Positions 54,166 to 62,944 of a stretch of 64,000 nucleotides of DNA are shown piece after piece. The DNA is from Vibrio sp. Of7-15 (GTDB taxonomy: Bacteria > Pseudomonadota > Gammaproteobacteria > Enterobacterales > Vibrionaceae), in the NCBI RefSeq assembly GCF_022347565.1, contig NZ_JAKRGH010000008.1, positions 153,423 through 217,422 on the forward strand, read 5' to 3'. Each line of letters opens with the position of its first letter. Position 1 is the first letter of the stretch. Position numbers and translations under genes: made by a program. Under the pieces are notes generated by a model. It was given only the letters and a program-made list of their open reading frames with translations, had not been told where the DNA came from and did not search any database.

Positions 54166-54487
54166 CAGTCTTTGATTGGGCAAAAACCTTGTCCCAACTT
54201 TCAAAGTCCATCCAACGTGGGTTGTCATCAAGCTCACGCTTAACTTCAACGAGCGACAAATTTCATCACGGCCTAACTTAGCGCGGATTCGCTGCCATAC
54301 ATTATTAAATGTACGCTTGTGCATCACGTGGACTTGCCCCATTCCAGTGGCTAATGAAGCCGCCTTTCTTGTATGAGTTGTGATATTTAGTAGGCGTGGT
54401 TAACGTTGAGAGCAAGCCTTGTAAACCCAGTTCATTACCAATGTTTTCACAACCATGACAACGGGCCATCAACTCATGACGACGATT
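54160..54487 (-). pseudogene. remnant of a P2-type phage replication endonuclease (gpA)
   Basis: On the minus strand, from about 54485 leftward, the frame reads RRHELMARCHGCENIGNELG, then STLTTPTKYHNSYKKGGF, then HWNGASPRDAQAYI and stops. After a frameshift near 54320 it continues with NNVWQRIRAKLGRDEI. These are the conserved gpA-like blocks (the WNGASPRDAQAYL / VWARIRAKL signature of phage P2 gene A). Further frames decay after that. No start, no catalytic Tyr region is intact, so it is a dead fragment that joins the attC core of the HEPN cassette directly. Confidence 0.8.
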
Positions 54488-54489
54488 TG

Positions 54490-55142
54490 TTAGCTTTTAA
54501 ACTCATTATCTTGTTCTCGAAACAATTCATTTAAGTAGCTCTTAAATGTTTTAACTACAGACACAACATAAGTATCTTTTATTGATATATGACCAGTTTC
54601 TGAAATTTCCAGTCCTGAGTTCGAATCGATATAGCTCTTTATGATTTCATAATTTGGATGTGTATTTTGAAGCATCACTCCATCGCTATGAACGAGGATA
54701 TTTCGCAGTTTATTAATCTTTATTATTTCTTCCCATTCTTGACTTTCATCGTTAAATGATGAGCAAGATACTTTTTTTATGTAAACTTTAGCCCTCATAA
54801 TCCCATCGTGTTTAAGGTCCTTAAGTGAAAGACTTAAGTTTTTCTTTTTTTGTGGATGACACACAATTTATTTACAATACTTTCAAATATGGAGTAAACA
54901 TGTACAAGCACTGAATTTCTCAGAACTGAAGGTAAGTCCGTTTCTATTTCATCATAATCTGAGTAAATTTCGGCATGATAGTATCGCCAACTTTCAGGTT
55001 CTATATTTTTAATCACTTGACTCATTGCGGTATCAAGTTTTTCTTTATATAGCCCAAGTGAACTTTCCATTATCGTAATTGAGGTTTCTAATTTATCCAT
55101 TCGTTCAATGGATTCTCTTTTGAGTTTAAAAAATTCTTCCAT
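54490..55142 (-). pseudogene. HEPN-like gene, interrupted by a frameshift in an A-run
   Basis: Two frames, 54834-55142 (102 aa from ATG 55142) and 54490-54864, are continuous if one base is re-read or added in the run of seven T (54845-54851, AAAAAAA in the gene). Joined, they give a protein of about 217 aa. The C-terminal part holds KLRNILVHSDG, a HEPN RNase motif (R-x4-H), and the N-terminal part is helical with FESIVNKLCVIHKK just before it. Whether it is broken, a sequence error, or made by slippage on the A-run cannot be told from one sequence. Confidence 0.6.
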
Positions 55143-55535
55143 ATTACTCTCCCATCATCTAAATATTAACTTCTACATATTGCCTTCTTATCTAATGGAT
55201 TCACCACAAAAACAAAGAATGAAAGCAAAATGCGTAATATTCATATTCTACACAATTCGTTGAAAAATCATTGCCCTAACATTCATAAAAAGAGACCTAA
55301 ATCACTGATTTATTTACACTAACTTTATTAGGCAACCATCACCAACATCATAAAAGGCTCGACATTTATCGTTGGTACTGCCATCAATTCTGTTCGATTA
55401 ATCCACAGAGCTAGATATAGCTAGAACTATAAAAGTGGTTAAATTAACACCAAAGGTAGCCCTTTAAGACTCATTTGATTCGGGAAATAAATGGCTCCAT
55501 CATGCTTTCGTGACAGAGCCAATTTATAAGTGTGA
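55143..55535. other. intergenic region between cassette genes, no clear coding
   Basis: A 393-base interval. The minus-strand terminator for the gene at 55536 lies at 55484-55521; the rest is AT-rich with no supported gene. No clear attC was read in it, which leaves the cassette boundary undefined. Confidence 0.4.
55484..55521 (-). terminator. rho-independent terminator of the 266-aa gene
   Basis: TGGCTC/GAGCCA (outer, 6 bp) and TCATG/CGTGA (inner) form a stacked hairpin; on the minus strand TTTATTT follows. It lies just after the stop of the gene ending at 55536. Confidence 0.7.
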
Positions 55536-56336
55536 TTAATATTCTGTCATGTCTATGTTGTGACCAAAGATGCTTTTTGCCTCTTGTTCTTGCTCTTGTA
55601 GCCACTCAGCTCTTTCCTCGTCATCTTGGATATATATACCTAAGTAACGCACCGCTTCAAACCAGAGGTGAGAGCAGAACCAAAAATGGTAGATAGATTG
55701 TACCGCAGTCGTTAAAAACAACGATTTTTGGTCAGGGTCATTTGAGAACAAATCAAGTAGTTGCGATTGGTATTGACCCACTTGTTCTTGACCATGTTGG
55801 CCACAAGCCCCTCCCACGCGATGCGCCATTAAGCGAAGAACATCGGATGAAAAGCCATATTTTTCAATAATATTGCCGATATGTTCATTTTGATAAACTT
55901 CATGATCCATATCATTTTGGAGCAACAATTCTATATAGAGTGGAATGTACTTCTCATCGTGCATACAAAGTGCATATGCTGCACACTCAGCTAGTGGGTT
56001 TTCATCATCTTGCCAAAGGTGCGAAGAGTTCGTTTTACACCAATTAATTACATTGAAAATAAAATTTACTGCTTTCGACGACAACATTGGATCATTGGCA
56101 AACTTAGTGAATATTACCTCTTCTTCAACGAGGCCTTCTGGTGTCACAACATCAACCCCATAGGTTAAGGAGCCATATTCATTATTCACTGAATATTCAG
56201 TCATGTTTTTATTGATTTGATATGAGATATTAACGTAAAAGTCTGCAAGTTCATTCAGAGTAGTAAAAGAGTCGATCTCCTCAACTTCAACCTTAAAATT
56301 AATTTCACCATGGGTGTGCGTAATCATTGTTTTCAT
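55536..56336 (-). CDS. 266-aa protein of unknown function
   Basis: A 266-aa acidic protein, beta-rich in the first 80 residues (MITHTHGEINFKVEVEEI, GSLTYGVDVVTPEG) and helical after (KAVNFIFNVINWCKTNSSHL, IPLYIELLLQNDMDHEVYQN). Several Cys/His (MAHRVGGACGQHGQE) are not in a known motif. No domain recognised. It has its own terminator, unusual for a cassette gene, so it may carry its own promoter. Confidence 0.6.
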   Translation of the reverse strand: MKTMITHTHGEINFKVEVEEIDSFTTLNELADFYVNISYQINKNMTEYSVNNEYGSLTYGVDVVTPEGLVEEEVIFTKFANDPMLSSKAVNFIFNVINWCKTNSSHLWQDDENPLAECAAYALCMHDEKYIPLYIELLLQNDMDHEVYQNEHIGNIIEKYGFSSDVLRLMAHRVGGACGQHGQEQVGQYQSQLLDLFSNDPDQKSLFLTTAVQSIYHFWFCSHLWFEAVRYLGIYIQDDEERAEWLQEQEQEAKSIFGHNIDMTEY

Positions 56337-56896
56337 TTTTATACCCTACTGCTTTAAAAGATGTTTTTCATTCTTTACGCATACAAAAAAGCTTTGTATA
56401 TTTCAAACCCGAACGTTCTTTAAATAATCGGAGCCCCGACGGAAATAACAAAAACGTTAGCCAACGAGTAGATGCGCTTTCTAGCCTGCCTGATTAAATA
56501 TCATTGTCAATTTCTACACTCCACCATCTGGGCTTTTTTGAGATATACGAATATTTCCACACAAACAGCCTCCCCTTTATGAGTGTTCAACAACTTCAAC
56601 CTTGCAATGTCCACCGTATCACCTACCCCAGCAAACATGGCGTAAGATAAAACCTCATCTTATTTGCCATCACAACCCCAAATGACTTTAGATCGCCGTT
56701 AAACACTTTACTTTCAAGGAGAAACAGTGAATAACGCCTAAGTAACATGCCAAAATTTATTAGGCTACAATAGCGAACAAAATGAGAGGAACCAAGATTT
56801 TCTTGTGAGCCCCCTAAGCCACAAAGAAATATAATCTGCTCTAGAATGGTATTATAACTATCGACAATTACGGATATTACATAGGGTAGGTTACTA
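56337..56896. other. intergenic region between divergent cassette genes
   Basis: A 560-base interval with promoter regions for the leftward 266-aa gene and the rightward binding-protein gene. No definite attC or coding frame was found; a leftward frame at 56623-56952 overlaps the start of the binding-protein gene and shows no protein-like features. Confidence 0.35.
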
Positions 56897-57703
56897 ATGA
56901 ACGCGCACTTAGGTAATATCATACGAAAATCAATTAACAGCCTGTTTTGCATATTTATTCTTCTCTTTATGAACCATAGCTATAGCCAAACCGTTATCAA
57001 TGTCGCTTTAGACACCTTTCCACCAATGTATGAGCCCAATGGTAACGTTGGGTTAACGGCGGACTTACTTAAAGAGATAACCCATCAGTCTGGGATACAG
57101 TTTAATATCTCCTCTATGGAATGGAGCCGAGCTAAAACAGAACTTGAACAATCTCGCGTCGACTTAATAGGACATGCCGCACTCTTAAAAGAAGAATTAG
57201 ATACTATAAAGGTAGATGTATTGGCTCTTAATATCTCTATACCCGTTTATAATGCTATTTTTTCGACGAACCCGACCCTAATTGATATAAATCCGACAAC
57301 AGCCACACCTGAGAAGTTCTTGCAACTCAGCCAAATAGGTACCCCTTTTGGTGGTAAAGAGTTTCAATCAAAACTGCTTCTTGTGCCTCCCGAAAACTTT
57401 CATGAAGCACGTTTGGCGGGATTAGTAAAAATGCTCAGTGCTGAGCGAATAAATGGAGTTTCATTTGAATTCATCTCAGTTATAACTATGGTTCAAAAAA
57501 TGAATCTACGTGGTATTTATTACCAACACTACCCAACCTCACCGATTCAGGTAGGTTATTTAGTAAGAGATAACAAAGAAGGCAGGGCATTGAAGAAAAA
57601 ATTAGATGACGTTATTAACCAAATCAATTTGAAAAATTTGTTTGCAACATATTGGTATTATATTAACTTTCACTCTAATGGTAAGGTCCCACTATCTCAT
57701 TAG
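56897..57703 (+). CDS. periplasmic substrate-binding protein (SBP_bac_3 type), reverse orientation
   Basis: A 268-aa exported protein of the solute-binding family 3 type. Signal peptide near residues 13-30 (SINSLFCIFILLFMNHSYSQ). The mature start VINVALDTFPPMYEPNGNVG and LTADLLKEITHQSGIQFNIS fit the two-lobed ligand-binding fold, and the C-terminal helix DDVINQINLKNLFATYWYYI closes it. No permease or ATPase follows, so it is an orphan. It runs against all other array genes and must use its own promoter. Confidence 0.8.
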   Translation: MNAHLGNIIRKSINSLFCIFILLFMNHSYSQTVINVALDTFPPMYEPNGNVGLTADLLKEITHQSGIQFNISSMEWSRAKTELEQSRVDLIGHAALLKEELDTIKVDVLALNISIPVYNAIFSTNPTLIDINPTTATPEKFLQLSQIGTPFGGKEFQSKLLLVPPENFHEARLAGLVKMLSAERINGVSFEFISVITMVQKMNLRGIYYQHYPTSPIQVGYLVRDNKEGRALKKKLDDVINQINLKNLFATYWYYINFHSNGKVPLSH

Positions 57704-57796
57704 AGACAGACTCTAACGAATGATATAAACTACCCCTAAGTTGCAGCGGGCCATAGCAAGTGCATACACGCTAAAAATTGGTGAGACTATATGTAT

Positions 57797-57893
57797 GAGT
57801 AACGCTACCAACAAACCCTCCTTAAACACTAAAATCGAATCTAACTCTAAAAATGCCCAAAGTGTTAGGGATCACTCTTCAACAATTTGCTAA
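57797..57893 (-). repeat. attC site
   Basis: Left end GAGTAACGC, middle AAAAATGCCCAAAGTGTTAG and right end TTTGCTAAT; overlaps the stop codon of the gene at 57890. Confidence 0.7.
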
Positions 57894-58741
57894 TTTTCAT
57901 CTTTTTGAAAAAGAATTCTAACTTTTTGCATAAATGATAAGCTAACCTTAGGTAAATTAAATAAGAAATCTCCTAACAACGTAACATTACGATTTGAAGC
58001 CATATTTAAGCATTCTTTTTGAAGATAATCATAATCCCGAGGTTTCATTTTCTTAGATAAGTTCTCTATTATAGGTTGTTGGGCCTCTTCAACTATACAA
58101 TTATCTGTAGCAAACGAGACAAGTCCGTTAGGGTTACGATTTAGACAAAGCCACTCATTCGTTTCTAGCGCCGCTTTCCCATTATTTTTAGTCGAGATGA
58201 AGTCAGAAATCATAATAATATCATCGATATGCCAGTCTTTCTCAATGCATAAACTACCATATCTATTTTGAAAACAGGTAGACCACCCACTGACGATATC
58301 GACATCCATATCAAAGCTTTTAACATTGGCATCTTTTGCCGCCAAGTATAATAAAGGAAATAGTTTTGAGTTATCCTCTTCCCTTAATGCATAATCAGTT
58401 TGAGAGCTATCCACAGGGAACAGAGCTCTTTGAAGCGGTACATGATCATGAGCGTAATCCTCATTTAGGAATAACCTAATCTTTGTCTGAGCTTTTATTC
58501 TTTTTATTTCTTCGACCAAATTATCAAACACTTGCTCGTCATAATTATCAAGAAGCTCAGCTACTTCTTGCATTATTTTTTTGCTTATTGTCAGACTGCG
58601 GTCAGGAGCAGAAGGATACCTAACCACATTAAACGCTTTTGCACATAGATAAGAAAAAACAACAGCCTTACTCGTTAGCCTATCATGCCATATGCCAAAC
58701 AAAAGGTTATTCATTTCTTTAGAGACTTCAATTTTATTCAT
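57890..58741 (-). CDS. cassette gene, 283-aa protein of unknown function
   Basis: A 283-aa product from ATG 58741 (upstream in-frame codons to 58783 lie within attC). Helical N-terminus (LFGIWHDRLTSKAVVFSYLC), then a central acidic part (AQTKIRLFLNEDYAHDHVPL) and a basic tail. No recognised family; no signal peptide. It could be an orphan enzyme or an immunity-type protein. Bounded by attC on both sides. Confidence 0.65.
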   Translation of the reverse strand: MNKIEVSKEMNNLLFGIWHDRLTSKAVVFSYLCAKAFNVVRYPSAPDRSLTISKKIMQEVAELLDNYDEQVFDNLVEEIKRIKAQTKIRLFLNEDYAHDHVPLQRALFPVDSSQTDYALREEDNSKLFPLLYLAAKDANVKSFDMDVDIVSGWSTCFQNRYGSLCIEKDWHIDDIIMISDFISTKNNGKAALETNEWLCLNRNPNGLVSFATDNCIVEEAQQPIIENLSKKMKPRDYDYLQKECLNMASNRNVTLLGDFLFNLPKVSLSFMQKVRILFQKDEN

Positions 58742-58757
58742 TATTTTCACTATATTT

Positions 58758-58866
58758 AAAACTAACGCTCTGCTAAATCGCACTTCCGCTTAACTTTAAA
58801 AATCAACCACACTCACAACCAAAGTCGCCGAATATTCTTACTTCTGTTTAAGCTGTTTGTTATGTG
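58758..58866 (-). repeat. attC site
   Basis: Left end AAACTAACGC, central AACCAAAGTCGCCGAAT, right end TGTTATGTG; VCR-like. Confidence 0.7.
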
Positions 58867-58877
58867 CCAAAGCACGA

Positions 58878-59375
58878 TTATCGGAGTAAAGAAAAATATT
58901 TATCCAAGGTGATCTCTGCTTCCCAACACTCAAGGACACCTTCACAGGATAAGCCTAATGGGTTCAAAGGAGTGCATGCGCTTTTGATAGGTACTAAGGA
59001 GTTTTCAATTTGATATTCAAAAGTGTAATATTCCGTTTTGTATGTGAATTTATCCCCCAATAAACGACCATTCTCATCGTCGTGCCTCATAAAATAACGC
59101 GTAATTACGTGGATTTCCTCATCGTTCTCTTCAACTAATTGAGAAACAACATTGGCCATTCCTTCGTAACATTCAAATATTAACTCGGAGAACTTATATT
59201 CATTAAAAGTATCAGTCATATTGATAGGACGAAAATATATGTGAGGCCTAAGAATAACACCTTCATTAGAACTAAAAGCCACACTTACTCCACTATGAGG
59301 TACTTGTTCATATAAGCTTTTTTTAAGAACCAAATGTTGGTCGAAATATATCACCTCATACAGATCATCATTCAT
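58878..59375 (-). CDS. cassette gene, 165-aa protein
   Basis: A 165-aa product from ATG after GGAGAGGTAGTATAA. Alternating strands and acidic loops (LYEVIYFDQHLVLKKSLYEQ, LLGDKFTYKTEYYTFEYQIE) suggest an all-beta fold. No family recognised. One cassette. Confidence 0.65.
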   Translation of the reverse strand: MNDDLYEVIYFDQHLVLKKSLYEQVPHSGVSVAFSSNEGVILRPHIYFRPINMTDTFNEYKFSELIFECYEGMANVVSQLVEENDEEIHVITRYFMRHDDENGRLLGDKFTYKTEYYTFEYQIENSLVPIKSACTPLNPLGLSCEGVLECWEAEITLDKYFSLLR

Positions 59376-59416
59376 TTATACTACCTCTCCTTCACTTGCT
59401 GGCAGATTCAAACTAT

Positions 59417-59517
59417 ACACATAACGCCCTACTCTTACGCCAAAAAAATACATTATTTTTCAATAATTAAATGAGCAGCCAACGGTTATGCGTCCGACTT
59501 GATTGGCTTGTTATGTG
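59417..59517 (-). repeat. attC site
   Basis: Left end ACACATAACGCCC, right end TTGTTATGTG; the inner part is AT-rich and less conserved. Confidence 0.7.
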
Positions 59518-59921
59518 TTTGCCACGAGATAATATAAATTGCCATATTCTCTCGAATCCGATTTCTCTATTTCTTTAGCTTCAACAGCTTCTTGAAACCA
59601 CAGGTTAATGTGACTTTCTTGAACATTGGGGTATTGACTTTTACGAGCATTAACAAAACCACATAGCCTCCATTCATCGAAACCATCAATACGCCCATTG
59701 GGGCCGTAATCAAAATCGACTACATCCTGTTTGCTAATTTCAACCTTACAACCCACGCCGTGGAAAAGGTATTTATACTTACCTCCAAGCATACCTACCT
59801 GCTCAATCGGCGGCCCCCAATTGTGAGGCTCGTCAGTATCAAGATACTTCTTTAGCAGTACATTCGCTTCTTCAACTTTATCTTGGAAGTCGGAAATTAT
59901 TTTTCGCAGCTCAGTATTCAT
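59511..59921 (-). CDS. cassette gene, DUF6896-like protein
   Basis: A 136-aa product. The block HGVGCKVEISKQDVVDFDYG followed by PNGRIDGFDEWRL and a Trp/Phe tail recalls DUF6896 proteins, common in integrons and in polymorphic-toxin neighbourhoods. The N-terminus is an amphipathic helix. ATG at 59921. Function unknown; family call from memory and modest. Confidence 0.6.
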   Translation of the reverse strand: MNTELRKIISDFQDKVEEANVLLKKYLDTDEPHNWGPPIEQVGMLGGKYKYLFHGVGCKVEISKQDVVDFDYGPNGRIDGFDEWRLCGFVNARKSQYPNVQESHINLWFQEAVEAKEIEKSDSREYGNLYYLVANT

Positions 59922-59928
59922 GATTTAC

Positions 59929-59952
59929 TCATAACGCCCTTTGCTATGTGCA
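59929..59952 (-). repeat. truncated attC
   Basis: Only CTCATAACGCCC and a short tail remain between two cassette genes; the inner arms are missing. Likely a deletion inside an attC. Confidence 0.5.
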
Positions 59953-60312
59953 CTACCCAAATAATGCGACATTGATACTCGGATTGACGTAAACCCTTAC
60001 ACCATATGGAATTGACTCTACGCCATCATACCGTCCACCAAAACACTTTGAAGGTACAAACTCCAAATACTCTCCTGTTTTGTCTTTCTTTCGTAAGACT
60101 CCGTCACAATCGATTAACTGCATAGAAAATAATGATGAGTCATTAACTGTATTAATGAGTTCAAATCCAACATCACCATCATATTGATAGATTGTAATGA
60201 CAAGCTTAACTCCACATTTTTCTACATTATAAACATGAAAAATACCATCAGGCTCTTCTTCAGGAAGAACCTCTAGCACCGTCAATACATCCGTTTCATC
60301 CCAAACTAACAA
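59953..60312 (-). CDS. cassette gene, 119-aa protein
   Basis: A 119-aa product starting at TTG 60312 with GGAG five to six bases before it. Beta-rich (FHVYNVEKCGVKLVITIYQY, YGVRVYVNPSINVALFG at the end). No domain recognised. Preceded by a complete attC and followed by a truncated one. Confidence 0.6.
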   Translation of the reverse strand: MLVWDETDVLTVLEVLPEEEPDGIFHVYNVEKCGVKLVITIYQYDGDVGFELINTVNDSSLFSMQLIDCDGVLRKKDKTGEYLEFVPSKCFGGRYDGVESIPYGVRVYVNPSINVALFG

Positions 60313-60326
60313 ATTAACTCCATGTG

Positions 60327-60433
60327 CACATAACGTCTACGATAAGGTTTGCCCCTCTGAACCAGCAAAGCGCATAGAAATCCGAACCAAGACCGCTGAG
60401 TGTAGCTCATCACCTTGATTGCGTTGTTATATT
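60327..60433 (-). repeat. attC site
   Basis: Left end CACATAACG, inner AACCAGCAAAGCGCATAG and AACCAAGACCGCTGAG, right end GTTGTTATAT. Confidence 0.75.
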
Positions 60434-60739
60434 TTATACGGTTGCTGAGTCACACCAAAACTCCGAGTAACACTCATCCACCCAACATTCTATTCTTATC
60501 GTACCAAACTCTTTGCCAGTACCGACCTCTTCAGAGATAAGAACATGCTCAGCGGCCAACAAATAACTAACTGCTTCTGCCAATTCATCAAACCCTGCAA
60601 GTTCTACTGAATTATGCTCTTCATCAGTTTCTACTTGCATCCATACTTTCAATAAACCCTGATCTTTTAATCGACTTACTTGAAGATCAGTTAAAAACTC
60701 AGGTCGAGCAAATTCAAGAATCTTTCTATATTTGGACAT
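60434..60739 (-). CDS. cassette gene, 101-aa protein
   Basis: A 101-aa product from ATG after GGAGTATCT. Mixed alpha/beta (KILEFARPEFLTDLQVSRLK, FGTIRIECWVDECYSEFWCD), two Cys near the end. No domain recognised. Single cassette. Confidence 0.65.
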   Translation of the reverse strand: MSKYRKILEFARPEFLTDLQVSRLKDQGLLKVWMQVETDEEHNSVELAGFDELAEAVSYLLAAEHVLISEEVGTGKEFGTIRIECWVDECYSEFWCDSATV

Positions 60740-60752
60740 AGATACTCCGAGA

Positions 60753-60878
60753 AAACATAGCGCCCGCTAAAGGGGGGAACACGCAATAACTAAGCCTCTG
60801 CATGGCACTTCAACACAGAAACCACCGCATACCAAAAATGCCACGTGTACTGGATCCCTCTTGAACTGCTTGTTATGT
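60753..60878 (-). repeat. attC site
   Basis: Left end AACATAGCGCC, inner AACACAGAAACCACCGCATA, AAAATGCCACGTGTAC, right end TTGTTATGT. Confidence 0.75.
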
Positions 60879-61220
60879 TTCTTTTTTACGATTTAGGTAT
60901 TGGCTATTAACCTGAACGCCATTAGGTGAAATCCAACCCTCGTTCAGGTATGAGTGATAATATTCTAAAAATTCATCGTGCTCTTCAAATGAATACATTC
61001 GACAATTTATATTGTCGAGTAAATCGGTTGTGACTTCGATTACACCATTTTCACGGTAAGTAACTTGATTTACTGTCCAAGAGAAGTAATCGCCTACAAC
61101 ACGATTACTGAATTTAACAGATTCGCCAACTCTTGGAACAGCGGCAAGGCGAATGTTTTTTAGTAAGTGAGCCCACTCCTTTTTACTCGCCAAATAGATA
61201 TTAAATTCGATGTCTATCAA
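60873..61220 (-). CDS. cassette gene, 115-aa protein
   Basis: A 115-aa product starting at TTG 61220 after GGAGAAAGAG. Beta-rich (LASKKEWAHLLKNIRLAAVP, SWTVNQVTYRENGVIEVTTD) with a C-terminal YNxxW-type segment (YHSYLNEGWISPNG). No domain recognised. Single cassette. Confidence 0.65.
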   Translation of the reverse strand: MIDIEFNIYLASKKEWAHLLKNIRLAAVPRVGESVKFSNRVVGDYFSWTVNQVTYRENGVIEVTTDLLDNINCRMYSFEEHDEFLEYYHSYLNEGWISPNGVQVNSQYLNRKKET

Positions 61221-61244
61221 CTCTTTCTCCTGAGCTCATGAAAG

Positions 61245-61342
61245 TGCATAACGCCAAGCTAAGCCGCCTAAAACATATGGCTATACTTTTGCGAAGCAAA
61301 AATGCCACGTGTTGGAGGTCAGTTTGAGCACCTTGTTAAGTG
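61245..61342 (-). repeat. attC site
   Basis: Left end GCATAACGCC, inner AAAATGCCACGTGTTGGAGG, right end TTGTTAAGTG. Confidence 0.75.
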
Positions 61343-61343
61343 T

Positions 61344-61673
61344 TTACCAATCGCGCCACTCTTCTGTAACATCCACATCTAACGCGATACCAGCAGAAAT
61401 AAGAGTTTGAAAAATAAATTCACAGATATCTTCCCGCTGATCTGTCTCAATAATTGAATAGTCACATTTTTCATTAAGTTCATTGAGCGACAAAACTAAT
61501 ATTTTTACCTGCTCCATCGCATTGCTACAAGATATACCATCCTCGATATTAGATGAAAAAGTTAAAAGCAATTTTTCGCAAGTATCTACATCTTTAGGTG
61601 TATATTCAGCATCATCTTCGCCTTCAATAAAATCCAACATCCCATCTAGGATTCTTTTCCGTAATTCTTTCAT
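61344..61673 (-). CDS. cassette gene, 109-aa acidic protein
   Basis: A 109-aa acidic helical protein (ATG after GGGAAAGTTAACT; KELRKRILDGMLDFIEGEDD at the start, ISAGIALDVDVTEEW at the end). No domain recognised. Single cassette. Confidence 0.6.
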   Translation of the reverse strand: MKELRKRILDGMLDFIEGEDDAEYTPKDVDTCEKLLLTFSSNIEDGISCSNAMEQVKILVLSLNELNEKCDYSIIETDQREDICEFIFQTLISAGIALDVDVTEEWRDW

Positions 61674-61692
61674 AGTTAACTTTCCCGATTAA

Positions 61693-61818
61693 CACATAAC
61701 GCCAAATTAAGGTGAACAACGCTAACACCTTACCTAAAGCATTTTGCCATAAAAACTAAACTGGCTTGAAGTGAAAGCACCGAGCGTTGTGAATCACTCT
61801 TAAATTTATTGTTATATG
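61693..61818 (-). repeat. attC site
   Basis: Left end CACATAACGCC, inner AAGCACCGAGCGTTGTGAAT, right end TTGTTATATG; overlaps the stop of the 61812 gene. Confidence 0.75.
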
Positions 61819-62240
61819 TGAGCTTCAAGGTACTGCTTCAAAGACCCCAACAAGAAATCCCAGACCTGCGTTTCCATGAGATTATAGAGTTCCTCTGAAC
61901 GAATGTTACTTTGCACTAACTTCAATTCTGTCCCAAATGGAGTTTCCGACAAAGAATAGCTAATTACTAAATGATTCTCTGGGGTTCGCTCTGTTCCATG
62001 ATTATCACTCCAGTATCGATATGAGTAGAATCTAGGCTTTTCCAGAGTTTCAATTGTCCCATGGTCAGTAAACGGGGAACCATTTACTTCACCTTTGTAT
62101 AAAACTTCAGAGCCAACTTCCCACGTGCTTACAACTTCTTTCAATGGGAAATACTTGGGGATCTCGCGACAACTCGTTAACGCCTCAAAAACCCTGTGTT
62201 TTGGAGCATTGATTTCGATTATCTTATCTATTTCAAGCAC
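61812..62240 (-). CDS. SRPBCC-family protein, cassette gene
   Basis: A 142-aa START/SRPBCC protein (polyketide cyclase/AHSA1-like): IIEINAPKHRVFEALTSCRE, then VGSEVLYKGEVNG, and a long C-terminal helix ending VWDFLLGSLKQYLEAHI. It binds a hydrophobic ligand in a helix-grip cavity. Start GTG at 62240 with AAGGA before it. Single cassette, attC on both sides. Confidence 0.85.
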   Translation of the reverse strand: MLEIDKIIEINAPKHRVFEALTSCREIPKYFPLKEVVSTWEVGSEVLYKGEVNGSPFTDHGTIETLEKPRFYSYRYWSDNHGTERTPENHLVISYSLSETPFGTELKLVQSNIRSEELYNLMETQVWDFLLGSLKQYLEAHI

Positions 62241-62268
62241 TTGCTAAAATCCTTTTATTTGCCAATAG

Positions 62269-62398
62269 CACATAATGCCGCGTTAAGTAGTGAGCAACGC
62301 CAACCACCTAACCTAAACTTTTGCACCGTAAAGACTAAAACCAACTTTGAATGCCAAGCGCCAAGCGTTGGTAGTCTGCCTTAAACGCTTATTAGGTG
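62269..62398 (-). repeat. attC site
   Basis: Left end CACATAATGCC, inner AATGCCAAGCGCCAAGCGTT, right end CTTATTAGGTG. Confidence 0.75.
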
Positions 62399-62399
62399 T

Positions 62400-62825
62400 T
62401 TAATCTCTGAAATTAAAGAGTTTTGCTTTCTTTATCCATGGTTCAAGCTTCTCCCTTGAGCCATTATTTATGTGCCAAAAAATAAACGTATAATCCCACT
62501 CTTCCGTCAGTACAGCATTCAATTCAGGAATTATAAATTGAGAAAAGTTGGCACTTCCTCTGTCCATTGCTTCTTCATAAGTTGGTAAAAAATCATCGAT
62601 ATTGTCGACTAATTTTGCCTCTCTGTTATCCCAATTGACAACATACATTTCATACTGGCAATGAAGCAATTTCAAAAGGTGATTAAAGCGAGACCACTCA
62701 CTTTCGGTAACTTCATCTAACTTGTAATACTCACCTCCCCCAAGCCAACCTCCCCACAGAGAAATGAACTCTTTATTGAATTCTGATCTAATTTCATCTT
62801 CATTGTTATAGTACTCAGGAATCAT
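62400..62825 (-). CDS. cassette gene, 141-aa protein
   Basis: A 141-aa product from ATG 62825 (GAGGAAAAC before it); an upstream GTG at 62843 lies in attC and is not used. Tryptophan-rich and acidic (EFISLWGGWLGGGEYYKLDE, LLKLLHCQYEMYVVNWDNRE). No domain recognised. Single cassette. Confidence 0.65.
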   Translation of the reverse strand: MIPEYYNNEDEIRSEFNKEFISLWGGWLGGGEYYKLDEVTESEWSRFNHLLKLLHCQYEMYVVNWDNREAKLVDNIDDFLPTYEEAMDRGSANFSQFIIPELNAVLTEEWDYTFIFWHINNGSREKLEPWIKKAKLFNFRD

Positions 62826-62840
62826 GTTTTCCTCGATAAA

Positions 62841-62944
62841 CACCTAACGCCGCCAGAAGCGGACGAAAATAGTTGGCTATAATCGTGTAGCGAAGCGAAA
62901 CTCAGCCAAATATTTGAGTTCCGACTTAATGGCCTTGTTAAGTG
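62841..62944 (-). repeat. attC site
   Basis: Left end CACCTAACGCC, right end TTGTTAAGTG; inner arms moderately conserved. Confidence 0.7.

Noticed and set aside
53992..54342. Leftward 116-codon frame as an intact gene
   Set aside because: It joins fragments of the gpA remnant and of the repeated block across frames. The conserved gpA blocks lie in more than one frame, so it is a remnant and not a gene.
54016..54376. Rightward frames opposite the phage gpA remnant
   Set aside because: They lie antisense to recognisable gpA codons and show no start signal or homology of their own.
56623..56952. Leftward 109-codon frame upstream of the binding-protein gene
   Set aside because: It overlaps the start of the rightward signal peptide and has no ribosome binding site or domain.
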